Assembly (NCBI RefSeq): GCF_007829835.1
Contig: NZ_VIWP01000004.1
Coordinates: 372,001-436,000, forward strand
DNA length: 64,000 nucleotides
Source: Neorhizobium alkalisoli
Lineage (GTDB): Bacteria > Pseudomonadota > Alphaproteobacteria > Rhizobiales > Rhizobiaceae
Direction of reading: 5' to 3'
A model generated the notes under the pieces. It was not told where the DNA came from and did not search any database. It saw only the letters and a list, made by a program, of their open reading frames with translations. The translations under genes were made by a program, and so were the position numbers. Below are positions 56,042-64,000 of the stretch, piece after piece (the first letter of the stretch is position 1; each line of letters opens with the position of its first letter).

Positions 56042-57343
56042 ATGAGCGCAGATTTACGGGGAAGAGGCGGGCCATTGGAAACGCTGCAGCAGGCATTGAT
56101 ACGGATCTGGACGGTTCTCGGCGCGCGCATCCGCCATGAACGAGTGCTTCTCATTCTCCTCACGCTTCTGGCTGTGGTGGCGCTGGTCGCCGGCCTGCAA
56201 TGGCCGGGTGTCGCGGTCGGCTGGCTGCTTCTGGTCATCGTCGCCGTCTCCCGCACGCCGATGGAGGTTCCGGTCGAGATCGTGGAGCCGGTTGAAATCG
56301 AGCAGCCGGTCTTCGATCCGCTTCCCCTGATCGGCGCAACGCTTTCGGCTCTCGAAACACCGGTCTATGTGCTCGGCGAGGATGCCGTCGTGCTTTACCA
56401 GAACAAGGCGGCAGAGCGCGTGCTAGGGCCGATGCCGCTGGGCGCGCATCTTTCCGCCCGTCTTCGCTCGCCCGGCATTCTCGATATGGTCCGCGAGACG
56501 ATCGCGACCGGCCAGCCGAACCAGATCGAACATTCGGAGCGCCTGCCGTCCGAGCGGGTCTTCATCCTGCGCGTATCGCCGGTCGATCTGTCTGATTTCG
56601 GCCCGGTCGAGACAAACCTCTACATCCTCTCCTTCAAGGACGTATCCGAACTGCGCAGCATCGACCGCATGCGTTCGGATTTCGTCGCCAATGCCAGCCA
56701 TGAGCTGAGAACGCCGCTCGCGTCGCTGCGCGGCTTCATCGAAACCATCCTGGGGCCGGCCCGAAACGATCCGAAGGCGCAGGAGCGGTTCCTCGGCATC
56801 ATGCTCGATCAGACGACGCGCATGAGCCGCCTGGTCGACGACCTTCTCTCCCTGTCGCGGCTGGAACTGAAGTCGCATATCGCGCCAGACCAGGCCGTGG
56901 ACCTGAAGCCGCTGCTTGGCCATGTCCGGGACTCACTTCTGCCGCTTGCGGAAGATCTCGGCGTCGAGATCCGCATGCATCTGCCGGATGCCGACAAGGT
57001 CGAGGTTCTGGGGGATCGTGACGAGCTGGTGCAGGTCTTCGAGAACCTGATCGAAAATGCCTGCAAATACGGACAGGAGGGCAAGCTCGTTGATGTCCAC
57101 CTGAAGAATGATCCGTCGCAGTCGGTCGAAGTCAGCGTCGTCGATCGCGGCCCGGGCATTCCGGCCGAGCATGTGCCGCGCCTGACCGAGCGTTTCTACC
57201 GTGTCAGCGTCGCCGATAGCCGCTCCAAAAAGGGCACTGGTCTTGGGCTTGCGATCGTCAAGCATATCCTCACCCGCCACCGGGCCAGGCTGATCGTGAA
57301 GTCGGAACTTGAGAAGGGGACGGAGTTCACCGTCAGGTTCTGA
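56042..57343 (+). CDS. phoR: Phosphate regulon sensor histidine kinase
   Basis: Senses phosphate status through PstSCAB-PhoU and phosphorylates PhoB. The 433 residues have two N-terminal membrane helices (about 35-52 and 56-70), a PAS domain (about 98-200), the H-box NASHELRTP with His220, and an ATPase domain with NLIENACKYG, DRGPGIPAEH and GTGLGLAIVKHI. ATG 56042 has no ribosome-binding site; a leaderless message or the TTG at 56076 (GAGG upstream) are alternatives. It heads the pst operon region. Confidence 0.95.
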   Translation: MSADLRGRGGPLETLQQALIRIWTVLGARIRHERVLLILLTLLAVVALVAGLQWPGVAVGWLLLVIVAVSRTPMEVPVEIVEPVEIEQPVFDPLPLIGATLSALETPVYVLGEDAVVLYQNKAAERVLGPMPLGAHLSARLRSPGILDMVRETIATGQPNQIEHSERLPSERVFILRVSPVDLSDFGPVETNLYILSFKDVSELRSIDRMRSDFVANASHELRTPLASLRGFIETILGPARNDPKAQERFLGIMLDQTTRMSRLVDDLLSLSRLELKSHIAPDQAVDLKPLLGHVRDSLLPLAEDLGVEIRMHLPDADKVEVLGDRDELVQVFENLIENACKYGQEGKLVDVHLKNDPSQSVEVSVVDRGPGIPAEHVPRLTERFYRVSVADSRSKKGTGLGLAIVKHILTRHRARLIVKSELEKGTEFTVRF

Positions 57344-57660
57344 CATAAAAAATCGGCATTGCACAGCTGTGCGTATGAATAAATATTAAATTTCAATGAC
57401 TTAACATGTCACAAATGTTTCATCGAAGTGACATAAAAGATGCGGGCAACGGCGGCTAAGACAATCGGGCGAAGGCTGGGAATACCACACTGGCACCCGC
57501 GTCTTAAGAGCGTCATGGCTGAAGGATGGGCATGCGGAACGACAAGTTCTGCCGCTTTTCCTCGCGGTCTGGCGCGCGTCATCGAACTGTTATCCGGCCC
57601 TGTTAGGGCGCTCTGATCGGCGCATGGCGTCGATTTCGTTATCCGAAGAGGAGAACCTCA
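57344..57660 (+). promoter_or_regulatory. phoR-pstS intergenic region (pst promoter and long leader)
   Basis: A 317-bp region holding the Pho box and a leader of roughly 200 nt before pstS. It contains a 33-codon frame (57515-57616) with a weak ribosome-binding site that is probably not a gene, and GAGGAG before the pstS ATG. A possible -10 lies near 57452. Confidence 0.6.
57406..57434 (+). promoter_or_regulatory. Triple Pho box upstream of pstS
   Basis: Three heptamers, ATGTCAC, GTTTCAT and GTGACAT, are spaced by four bases (AAAT, CGAA), giving the 11-base period of the CTGTCAT-N4 direct repeat bound by phosphorylated PhoB. A fourth, weaker unit (AATGACT) precedes them in register. PhoB would activate pstSCAB-phoU-phoB from here under phosphate limitation. 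Confidence 0.75.
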
Positions 57661-58692
57661 ATGAACCAGTTTACCCGCCCGATGGCTTTTGCTTTCGCAA
57701 TCGCCGCGGCCGCTACCTTTACGACGGTCACCGCCCAGGCTGCTGACATCTCCGGCGCCGGCGCTACCTTCCCGTTCCCGATCTATGCAAAGTGGGCCGA
57801 CGCCTACAAGAAGGAAACCAACATCGGCCTGAACTATCAGTCGATCGGTTCCGGCGGCGGCATCAAGCAGATCAAGGCAAAGACGGTTACCTTCGGCGCT
57901 TCTGACGCTCCCCTGAAGGGCTCGGATCTCGACGAAACCGGCCTTGCTCAGTTCCCGATGGTTATGGGCGGTATCGTTCCGGTCGTAAACCTCGAAGGCA
58001 TCAAGCCGGGCGAACTGGTTCTGGACGGCAAGACCCTTGCGGACATCTTCCAGGGCAAGATCACCAAGTGGGACGACGCTGCCATCAAGAAGCTGAACCC
58101 AGAATCGAAGCTGCCGTCGCAGGCAATCGCCGTTGTTCACCGTTCGGACGGCTCGGGCACCACCTTCAACTTCTCCTACTTCCTCGGCGACGTTTCGGCT
58201 GAGTGGAAGGAAAAGGTTGGCGTTGCTCAGGCTCTCGAATGGCCGGTCGGCATTGGCGCCAAGGGCAACGAAGGTGTTGCTGCCAACGTCACGCAGGCTG
58301 CCGGTTCGATCGGTTACGTCGAATACGCCTATGCCAAGCAGAACAAGATGATCTTTGCTGACATGATCAACAAGGATGGCAAGAAGGTTGAGCCGTCGGC
58401 CAAGACCTTCGCTGCTGCTGCTTCCAACGCTGACTGGAACTCGCAGCCGGGCTACGGCGTCATTCTCGCCAACCAGCCGGGCGCTGAAACCTGGCCGATG
58501 ACCTCGGCAACCTGGATCCTGGTTTACAAGAAGCCGGAAGACAAGGCTGCTACCGCTGAAGCCCTGAAGTTCTTCGGCTGGGCCTACAAGAACGGTGGCA
58601 AGATGGCTGACGAACTCGATTACGTCGCCATGCCGGAATCGGTCGTCAAGAGCGTCGAAGCCATGTGGGCTAAGGACGTCGCTACCAAGTAA
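57661..58692 (+). CDS. pstS: Periplasmic phosphate-binding protein
   Basis: High-affinity phosphate receptor of the PstSCAB ABC importer. The 343 residues start with a signal peptide (about 1-24, cleaved near AQAAD), then [40 protein letters not shown] and [12 protein letters not shown], which line the phosphate site. Codon use is visibly biased to a few codons, as for highly expressed genes. Confidence 0.98.
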   Translation: MNQFTRPMAFAFAIAAAATFTTVTAQAADISGAGATFPFPIYAKWADAYKKETNIGLNYQSIGSGGGIKQIKAKTVTFGASDAPLKGSDLDETGLAQFPMVMGGIVPVVNLEGIKPGELVLDGKTLADIFQGKITKWDDAAIKKLNPESKLPSQAIAVVHRSDGSGTTFNFSYFLGDVSAEWKEKVGVAQALEWPVGIGAKGNEGVAANVTQAAGSIGYVEYAYAKQNKMIFADMINKDGKKVEPSAKTFAAAASNADWNSQPGYGVILANQPGAETWPMTSATWILVYKKPEDKAATAEALKFFGWAYKNGGKMADELDYVAMPESVVKSVEAMWAKDVATK

Positions 58693-58701
58693 TGTCCTTG
58701 C

Positions 58702-58726
58702 AAGGGGCGCGTCTGACGCGCCCCTT
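58702..58726 (+). other. Hairpin between pstS and pstC
   Basis: AAGGGGCGCG-TCTGA-CGCGCCCCTT is a perfect 10-bp G+C stem with TT and no T-run. Such hairpins stabilise the upstream binding-protein mRNA and lower expression of the downstream permease. Confidence 0.75.
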
Positions 58727-58761
58727 CTCACCTCAACCGGCCAAATCTCAAGGACTGGAGC

Positions 58762-59739
58762 ATGACCTTGGCAATCGCGGAGCGCGTCGACAGCCGGCGC
58801 GAAAAAGTGGTTCGGCACTTTGCGCTGACCGATACGATCTTCCACTGGGCCTGCCGTCTGGCCGCAATCCTGGTCCTTGTCATTCTCGGCGGCGTTTTCG
58901 TGTCGCTGGTCAGCGGTTCCTGGGCCGCTCTCGATAAATTCGGTTTTGCCTTCCTGACGACGGCGCGCTGGAGCCCGGTCACCGAGACCTTTGGTGCGCT
59001 CGCGCCGATCTATGGTACGCTCATCACCTCGGGCATCGCCATCCTGATCGCCGTTCCGGTCGGTATCGGCATCGCCGTGTTCCTGACCGAACTCTGCCCG
59101 CGTCCGCTGCGCCGTCCGATCGCCATCGCGGTCGAACTTCTGGCCGGTATTCCGTCGATCATCTACGGTATCTGGGGCCTGTTCGTCTTCGCTCCGTTCC
59201 TGCAGAGAACGCTTCAGCCCTTCCTCATCGATGTCTTCGCCAATGTTCCGGTGCTGAACGCCGTGTTCGCCGGCCCGCCCTACGGCATCGGCATCCTGAC
59301 CTCGTCGCTCATCCTGGCGATCATGATCCTGCCGTTCATCGCCTCGATCACCAAGGACGTGTTCGACACTGTCCCGGGCGTCCTGAAGGAATCCGCCTAC
59401 GGCATCGGCTGCACCACCTGGGAAGTCGTTCGCCGCATCGTTATCCCGCATACCCGCGTCGGTATCATGGGTGGCGTCATGCTGGCTCTTGGCCGTGCCC
59501 TCGGCGAAACCATGGCCGTTACCTTCGTGATCGGTAACTCCCATCGTCTCACCGCCTCGATCATTGCGCCGGGTACGACGATTTCCGCCACCATCGCCAA
59601 CGAATTCACCGAGGCGGATGCGGATGTCTACGTCTCCTCGCTGATGTCGCTCGGTCTCATCCTCTTCTTCATCACCTTCCTCATCCTCGCAGCCGCCCGC
59701 TACATGCTGCTCCGGATGGGTCGCCAGGCAGGAGCTTGA
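58762..59739 (+). CDS. pstC: Phosphate ABC transporter permease PstC
   Basis: A 325-residue inner-membrane permease with about six to seven helices. The EAA loop [23 protein letters not shown] contacts PstB, and [15 protein letters not shown] follows. It pairs with PstA to form the translocation pore. The N-terminal 40 residues are cytoplasmic. Confidence 0.97.
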   Translation: MTLAIAERVDSRREKVVRHFALTDTIFHWACRLAAILVLVILGGVFVSLVSGSWAALDKFGFAFLTTARWSPVTETFGALAPIYGTLITSGIAILIAVPVGIGIAVFLTELCPRPLRRPIAIAVELLAGIPSIIYGIWGLFVFAPFLQRTLQPFLIDVFANVPVLNAVFAGPPYGIGILTSSLILAIMILPFIASITKDVFDTVPGVLKESAYGIGCTTWEVVRRIVIPHTRVGIMGGVMLALGRALGETMAVTFVIGNSHRLTASIIAPGTTISATIANEFTEADADVYVSSLMSLGLILFFITFLILAAARYMLLRMGRQAGA

Positions 59740-59743
59740 TCCC

Positions 59744-60583
59744 ATGACGACGATCTATTCCCGCCGCAAGGCCACCAACGGGATCATGATGGGTCTCTGT
59801 GTCGCCGCTGCCGGCATCGGCCTGGCATGGCTGGCACTGATCCTCGGCGCACTGCTCTACAAGGGCGCCGCTGGCCTTTCCCTCGCGGTCTTCACGGAAA
59901 TGACGCCGCCTCCGGGCTCGGCAGGCGGTCTCCTGAACGCGATCTACGGTAGCGTGGTCGTCACGATCATCGCCGTCGTCATCGGCACGCCGATCGGCAT
60001 TCTGGCCGGCACCTACATGGCCGAATACGGACGCTTCAGCAAACTGACGACGATCGTGCGCTTCATCAACGACATTCTCCTGTCGGCGCCGTCGATCATC
60101 ATCGGTCTGTTCATCTACGAATTGATTGTCCGTCCGATGGGTCACTTCTCGGGTATTGCCGGCTCCGTGGCGCTCGCCATGCTGGTCATCCCGGTTGTCG
60201 TCCGCACCACGGAAGACATGCTCAATCTGGTTCCGAACGCACTGCGCGAAGCCGGCACCGCAATCGGCGCACCGCGCTGGATCGTCATTCGCTCGGTCGG
60301 TTATCGCGCCGCCCTTTCGGGTATCGTCACAGGCATCCTGCTCGCCGTTGCCCGTATCTCGGGTGAGACTGCTCCGCTCCTGTTCACCGCGCTGAACAAC
60401 CAGTTCTGGAGCAGCAATCTCAACGCGCCGATCGCCAGCCTGCCGGTCACGATCTTCCAGTTCGCACTCAGCCCCTACCAGGAATGGCAGCAGCTTGCCT
60501 GGACGGGTGCGCTCATCATCACCCTCACGGTTCTGTCGCTCAGCATCATCGCCCGCAGCCTCACCGGACGTAAAGAAGGATAA
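59744..60583 (+). CDS. pstA: Phosphate ABC transporter permease PstA
   Basis: Second pore subunit, 279 residues, about six helices. The EAA loop reads [25 protein letters not shown], with [15 protein letters not shown] after it. The gap after pstC is only four bases, and its stop codon shares a base with the pstB start (TAATG), so the three are tightly coupled. Confidence 0.97.
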   Translation: MTTIYSRRKATNGIMMGLCVAAAGIGLAWLALILGALLYKGAAGLSLAVFTEMTPPPGSAGGLLNAIYGSVVVTIIAVVIGTPIGILAGTYMAEYGRFSKLTTIVRFINDILLSAPSIIIGLFIYELIVRPMGHFSGIAGSVALAMLVIPVVVRTTEDMLNLVPNALREAGTAIGAPRWIVIRSVGYRAALSGIVTGILLAVARISGETAPLLFTALNNQFWSSNLNAPIASLPVTIFQFALSPYQEWQQLAWTGALIITLTVLSLSIIARSLTGRKEG

Positions 60584-61386
60584 TGACCACTATGGTTACC
60601 CTGGAAAAAGTTGCTCCGCAGAACGTTTCTGACCGGGCGAAGATCGAGATCAAGAATCTCAACTTCTACTACGGTGAATCCAAGGCCCTGAAGAACATCT
60701 CGCTTTCGCTCCCGGAGCGCAGCGTTACCGCCTTCATCGGTCCGTCGGGCTGTGGCAAGTCCACCCTGCTGCGCGTGCTGAACCGCATCTATGAACTCTA
60801 CCCGAAGCAGCGCGCTGACGGTGAAGTTCTGGTTGACGGCAAGAACATTCTCGACCGCGACCAGGACCTGAACCTGCTGCGCACCAAGGTCGGCATGGTG
60901 TTCCAGAAGCCGACGCCGTTCCCGATGTCGATCTACGAAAACATCGCTTTCGGCGTTCGCCTTTATGAACAGGTTTCCAAGAGCGAGATGGACGAGCGCG
61001 TTGAAGCCGCTCTGCGCCGCGCCGCCCTCTGGAACGAAGTTAAGGACAAGCTGCATTCCGGTGGCACCAGCCTTTCCGGTGGTCAGCAGCAGCGCCTCTG
61101 CATCGCCCGCACCGTCGCCGTCAAGCCGGAGATCATCCTGCTCGACGAACCGGCATCGGCTCTCGACCCGCTCTCGACCGCCAAGATCGAGGAACTGATC
61201 GACGAACTGCGCGCCGAATACACGATCGTCATCGTTACCCACAACATGCAGCAGGCTGCCCGCGTCTCGCGCCAGACCGCCTTCATGTATCTCGGTGAAC
61301 TGGTCGAGTTCGACGAAACGGCAAAGATCTTCACCTCGCCGCGCGAAAAGCGCACGCAGGACTACGTGACCGGTCGCTTCGGCTGA
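60583..61386 (+). CDS. pstB: Phosphate ABC transporter ATP-binding protein
   Basis: ATPase of the importer, 267 residues. Walker A is GPSGCGKST (53-61), the ABC signature is [13 protein letters not shown], Walker B is [14 protein letters not shown] and the switch His lies in [13 protein letters not shown]. It also transmits the phosphate signal to PhoR through PhoU. Confidence 0.98.
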   Translation: MTTMVTLEKVAPQNVSDRAKIEIKNLNFYYGESKALKNISLSLPERSVTAFIGPSGCGKSTLLRVLNRIYELYPKQRADGEVLVDGKNILDRDQDLNLLRTKVGMVFQKPTPFPMSIYENIAFGVRLYEQVSKSEMDERVEAALRRAALWNEVKDKLHSGGTSLSGGQQQRLCIARTVAVKPEIILLDEPASALDPLSTAKIEELIDELRAEYTIVIVTHNMQQAARVSRQTAFMYLGELVEFDETAKIFTSPREKRTQDYVTGRFG

Positions 61387-61444
61387 TCGGTCTATCATCC
61401 CCTCATTAAGAACGCGGTGACGTAAGCACCTGGAAGGAACGAAG

Positions 61445-62158
61445 ATGGCCCAGACCCATATGCTGTCCGCCTATGATGAAGAACTGCAATACCTGACGCG
61501 CCGCATTTCCGAAATGGGCGGCCTTGCCGAGCAGATGTGTGGCGATGCCGTCAAGGCGCTCGTCAATTCCGACTCGACGCTGGCCCAGAAGGTCATTTCC
61601 GACGACGTCATCCTCGACAATGGCGAGCGCGAGATCCAGGACAAGGCGATCATCACCATTGCCCGCCGCCAGCCTGTCGCAGCCGACCTGCGCGAAATCG
61701 TCGGCACGCTGCGTATCGCAGCTGACCTCGAGCGCGTTGGCGACCTTGGCAAGAACACCGCCAAGCGTGTCATCGCCGTGCAGGGCACCGGCGTGCCGCG
61801 CAAGCTCGCCCGCGGTCTGGAACACCTTTCCGACCTCGCTCTCGTGCAGCTCAAGGAAGTGCTGGACGTCTATGCCAGCCGTTCGGCCGAAAAGGCGGAA
61901 GCCATTCGCCTGCGCGACGAGGAAATCGACGCGATGTACACCTCGCTGTTCCGCGAACTCCTGACCTACATGATGGAAGATCCGCGCAACATCACCACCT
62001 GCACGCACCTCCTGTTCTGCGCCAAGAACATCGAGCGTATCGGTGACCACGCGACCAACATCGCCGAGACCATCTATTATATGACCACGGGTGCCCAGCC
62101 CGAAGGCGAGCGTCCGAAGGACGACACGTCCAACACGCTTGGCGCTGCCGGCAACTGA
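61445..62158 (+). CDS. phoU: Phosphate signalling regulator PhoU
   Basis: Negative regulator that links PstB to PhoR. The 237 residues form two similar three-helix bundles, each with a D/E-rich metal-binding run: DEELQYLTRRISEMGGLAEQM with DDVILDNGEREIQDKAI, and the second with RDEEIDAMYTSLFRELLTYM. The motif RIGDHATNIAE near the C-terminus is characteristic. Confidence 0.97.
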   Translation: MAQTHMLSAYDEELQYLTRRISEMGGLAEQMCGDAVKALVNSDSTLAQKVISDDVILDNGEREIQDKAIITIARRQPVAADLREIVGTLRIAADLERVGDLGKNTAKRVIAVQGTGVPRKLARGLEHLSDLALVQLKEVLDVYASRSAEKAEAIRLRDEEIDAMYTSLFRELLTYMMEDPRNITTCTHLLFCAKNIERIGDHATNIAETIYYMTTGAQPEGERPKDDTSNTLGAAGN

Positions 62159-62175
62159 GCTGCCGCAAAAGAACG

Positions 62176-62215
62176 GCATGCCTTCCGAAAGCCGAAAGTG
62201 GTTCGGTAGGCATGC
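62176..62215 (+). other. Hairpin between phoU and phoB
   Basis: GCATGCCTTCCGAA and TTCGGTAGGCATGC form a 14-bp stem with one mismatch around a 12-base loop. No T-run follows, so it may tune phoB expression rather than stop transcription. Confidence 0.5.
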
Positions 62216-62301
62216 ATGAAACAAGTAACCGAAGCGCGGCAGGCGATCCCGAAGAGATCGCCATGCGCTTTGGTCAGGACGAGTGACGGAGCAGATTTCT
62301 G

Positions 62302-62985
62302 ATGCAGCCGAAGATCGCAGTGGTGGAAGACGAAGAGGCGCTGAGCGTGCTCCTTCGTTACAATCTTGAAGCCGAAGGCTATGAGGTCGAAACGATCCTG
62401 CGGGGCGACGAGGCGGAAATCCGGCTTCAGGAACGTACGCCCGATCTCCTGATCCTCGACTGGATGCTGCCCGGCGTTTCCGGCATCGAACTCTGCCGTC
62501 GCCTGCGGATGCGCTCCGAGACCGAACGCCTGCCGATCATCATGCTGACGGCGCGTGGCGAGGAAAGCGAACGGGTTCGCGGCCTCGCAACCGGTGCCGA
62601 CGATTATGTCGTCAAGCCGTTCTCGACGCCCGAGCTGATGGCTCGCGTCAAGGCCATGCTGCGCCGCGCCAAGCCGGAAGTGCTCTCCAGCGTTCTGAAG
62701 TGCGGTGATATCGAACTCGATCGCGAGACCCATCGCGTTCACCGCAAGAGCCGCGAAGTCCGCCTCGGACCGACCGAATTCCGTCTCCTGGAATTCCTGA
62801 TGGCTTCACCCGGCCGCGTCTTTTCGCGCTCGCAGCTTCTGGACGGCGTCTGGGGGCACGACATCTATGTCGACGAGCGCACCGTCGACGTGCATGTCGG
62901 CCGCCTGCGCAAGGCCCTCAACTTCTCCAACATGCAGGACGTCATCCGCACCGTCCGCGGCGCCGGTTATTCGATGGAAGCCTGA
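62302..62985 (+). CDS. phoB: Phosphate regulon response regulator
   Basis: DNA-binding activator of the Pho regulon, 227 residues. The receiver domain has the acidic pocket VEDEE, phosphoacceptor Asp53 in LILDWMLPG, Thr83 and Lys105 (KPF); the C-terminal OmpR-type winged helix ends in DVIRTVRGAGYSM. Its operator is the direct repeat seen upstream of pstS. Confidence 0.98.
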   Translation: MQPKIAVVEDEEALSVLLRYNLEAEGYEVETILRGDEAEIRLQERTPDLLILDWMLPGVSGIELCRRLRMRSETERLPIIMLTARGEESERVRGLATGADDYVVKPFSTPELMARVKAMLRRAKPEVLSSVLKCGDIELDRETHRVHRKSREVRLGPTEFRLLEFLMASPGRVFSRSQLLDGVWGHDIYVDERTVDVHVGRLRKALNFSNMQDVIRTVRGAGYSMEA

Positions 62986-63005
62986 TTGTTCGGAATGGTT
63001 TTATG

Positions 63006-63039
63006 AAAAGCCGGAGATCGGATCGATCTCCGGCTTTTT
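63006..63039 (+). terminator. Intrinsic terminator after phoB
   Basis: AAAAGCCGGAGATCG and CGATCTCCGGCTTTTT form a perfect stem of about 14 bp around GAT, ending in a T-run. It closes the pst-pho transcription unit and may serve the convergent PACE gene too. Confidence 0.9.
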
Positions 63040-63048
63040 CATTTGTGC

Positions 63049-63480
63049 TCAAGCCGTGCGGTTCTGCCATTCCGGCAGCGGGAACAGGCGATCATAAGCC
63101 CAGTTGAAAACGAAGGCATAGACCACATAGAAAAGCGCAAAGGCGATATCCATCACCAGCGCTTCGGTCAGGCTGATGCCGAGCTTCCAGGCCATGAACG
63201 GCAGGAGGATGACGAGCAGGCCGGCCTCGAACAGGATCGCATGCAGGACGCGGACGATCGGTGTCTTCAACGTTCCGCCTGTCTTCCAGCGCATCAGCCG
63301 GTCGAAGCCGAGATTGTAGAGATAGTTCCAGATCGTCGCGATCGTCGCCGAGACGATGCCGACAATACCGATATCGCTAGCGGGTATGTGAAAGGCGAGG
63401 GAGCCGAGCGGGATGATGATCAGAAGCCCGATCAGCTCAAAGCCGATGGCGTGACGAATACGGTCGCGTGTCGAGCGCAT
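63049..63480 (-). CDS. PACE-family efflux transporter (BTP-domain protein)
   Basis: A 143-residue inner-membrane protein with four helices in two bacterial-transmembrane-pair repeats. It has the family opening RDRIRHAIGFELIGLLIIIPL with the conserved Glu15, WNYLYNLGFDR after helix 2, and RVLHAILFEAGLL and VYAFVFNWAYDRLFP in the second repeat. Homologues such as AceI export biocides like chlorhexidine and, physiologically, short-chain diamines. The specific substrate here is unknown. Confidence 0.9.
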   Translation of the reverse strand: MRSTRDRIRHAIGFELIGLLIIIPLGSLAFHIPASDIGIVGIVSATIATIWNYLYNLGFDRLMRWKTGGTLKTPIVRVLHAILFEAGLLVILLPFMAWKLGISLTEALVMDIAFALFYVVYAFVFNWAYDRLFPLPEWQNRTA

Positions 63481-63655
63481 AAATTACCCCTTGGGTCTGT
63501 CCGGGCCGTCCCGGAATGCATACCCAATTTGGGGAGGTCGTCCTCACCGCTTAGATAAGTGGTCAATCTCTGTGCATCAAGAGGAATTTGTAGGCAAATT
63601 GGCGAGGATGGACGCTTAGATGCAGACTATCGGCCTTTCTTGATGTCGTTAAGGC

Positions 63656-63710
63656 TGCGATATTTTGCGATAATATCTGGACGAGATGCGATATTTCGTG
63701 CGATCTATAT
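63656..63710 (+). promoter_or_regulatory. Direct repeats before the toxin gene
   Basis: TGCGATATTT-TGCGATAATAT (63656-63676) recurs as TGCGATATTT-CG-TGCGATCTATAT (63687-63710), 31 bases apart, giving four TGCGAT units just before the toxin start. They are a likely operator for the HTH antitoxin. The rest of the space from 63481 shows no convincing gene. Confidence 0.5.
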
Positions 63711-63715
63711 ACCGC

Positions 63716-63967
63716 ATGAAGACGATCGTCCTTACAGCTTCGGCCGCTAAAGATTTCGACAGGCTTCCTGCTGATGGGCGAAGGCAGGTGAGCGATGGTC
63801 TTGATCAATACGCCATGACCGGCGAGGGCGATGTGAAGGCCCTTTCGGGCCGCGATGGTTACCGCCTGCGCATCGGCCGCTACCGCGTAATCTTCGACGA
63901 AGACCGGAATACCATTCTCGCGATCTATATCGGTAAACGCGAGACGACGACCTATAGCCGAGCATGA
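63716..63967 (+). CDS. RelE/ParE-family toxin
   Basis: An 83-residue RelE-fold protein: MKTIVLTASAAKDFDRLPAD opens it, then DVKALSGRDGYRLRIGRYRVIFDE, with the basic R-L-R-x-G-x-Y-R motif of ribosome-dependent mRNA interferases, and a final strand AIYIGKRETTTY. The toxin comes first with the antitoxin gene ten bases later, the HigBA-like order. No strong ribosome-binding site precedes ATG 63716; an earlier in-frame ATG exists at 63686. Confidence 0.85.
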   Translation: MKTIVLTASAAKDFDRLPADGRRQVSDGLDQYAMTGEGDVKALSGRDGYRLRIGRYRVIFDEDRNTILAIYIGKRETTTYSRA

Positions 63968-63977
63968 GGAAAGAGAA

Positions 63978-64000
63978 ATGCTGAGCTTTCAGACGTTACA
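63978..64000 (+). CDS. Start of the antitoxin gene (cut by the window edge)
   Basis: Only seven codons (MLSFQTL) are present. The start is well placed, with AGGAAAGAG upstream and ten bases after the toxin stop codon. In toxin-first RelE modules the second gene usually encodes an HTH antitoxin; that is inference from context, not from the visible residues. Confidence 0.55.

Noticed and set aside
57515..57616. A 33-codon leader frame before pstS
   Set aside because: The ribosome-binding site is weak and the peptide has no feature; chance occurrence in a G+C-rich leader is more likely.
57658..59745. A 695-codon open frame antisense to pstS and pstC
   Set aside because: It mirrors strongly coding, family-matching genes; the product is low-complexity (Arg, Gly, Asp rich) and arises from G+C codon bias.
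63559..63808. Small open frames on both strands around 63.6-63.8 kb
   Set aside because: They overlap the repeat operator region or the RelE-type toxin gene and lack family motifs.
1..64000. CRISPR arrays, prophage genes or complete insertion sequences
   Set aside because: No regularly spaced repeats, phage structural genes or transposase genes were found on either strand.

Overview
The window is a G+C-rich chromosomal segment of an alphaproteobacterium, almost certainly a member of the Rhizobiaceae (Rhizobium/Agrobacterium group). Three things point there: the gene orders (dapD-dapE...truA-fmt-def, rpmH-rnpA-yidC-engB...argB, phoR-pstSCAB-phoU-phoB), two RIME-type intergenic repeats, and alphaproteobacterial regulatory signals (a ROSE-like RNA thermometer and GGAAC-N16/17-CGTT general-stress promoters). 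Most of it is core housekeeping DNA. I see no prophage, CRISPR array or complete insertion sequence.

Layout. 0-3.4 kb: the end of trmB, a heat-shock pair (small Hsp plus DUF1150) behind an RpoH-type promoter and thermometer, a nucleoside hydrolase and a LOG-family enzyme. 3.5-10 kb: lysine biosynthesis (dapD, dapE), two duplicated membrane proteins, then truA-fmt-def on the other strand with a VapBC toxin-antitoxin module lodged between fmt and def. 10-18 kb: rmuC, a ribokinase-type kinase, a Cache chemoreceptor, an EF-hand secreted protein, a pyrimidine 5'-nucleotidase, an EamA transporter and a PEP-mutase-family enzyme. 18-23.3 kb: argB, a fasciclin protein, and the engB-yidC-rnpA-rpmH block. 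23.7-27.5 kb: a second chemoreceptor ending in a CheR-docking pentapeptide, and an orphan histidine kinase.

27.6-30 kb: tRNA-Arg followed by an A+T-richer islet with a small membrane protein and two tandem paralogous glycosyltransferase-like proteins. 30-34.6 kb: a GT39 transferase whose stop codon is formed by a 268-bp nested-palindrome MITE, a Ser/Cys-type proline racemase homologue and a Sel1 protein with a perfect general-stress promoter. 34.8-42.4 kb: pyrC, a diguanylate cyclase, pyrE, fructokinase, pgi and an alpha/beta-hydrolase lipoprotein. 42.4-48.4 kb: fadD, a PRC-barrel protein, a double GNAT enzyme, a 2-hydroxyacid dehydrogenase diverging from an L-2-hydroxyglutarate oxidase-like FAD enzyme, and a small stress-promoter gene. 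48.6-51 kb: an isolated A+T-rich gene for a TIR-like/TPR protein beside tRNA-Thr. This is the best candidate for an undescribed (probably anti-phage) system. 51-55 kb: nitronate monooxygenase, chromate transporter, an unknown membrane-anchored protein. 55-63 kb: the phosphate module, with ppk2 divergent from phoR-pstSCAB-phoU-phoB and a triple Pho box before pstS. The end holds a PACE-type efflux protein and a toxin-first RelE/HTH module cut by the window edge.

Three regulatory links cut across the map: general-stress-type promoters precede the Sel1, PRC-barrel and 84-residue genes; a shared TTGACGT palindrome precedes both fadD and the nitronate monooxygenase gene; and Pho-box heptamers precede pstS and sit between ppk2 and phoR. 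All functions are read from sequence motifs and family knowledge; no database search was run.
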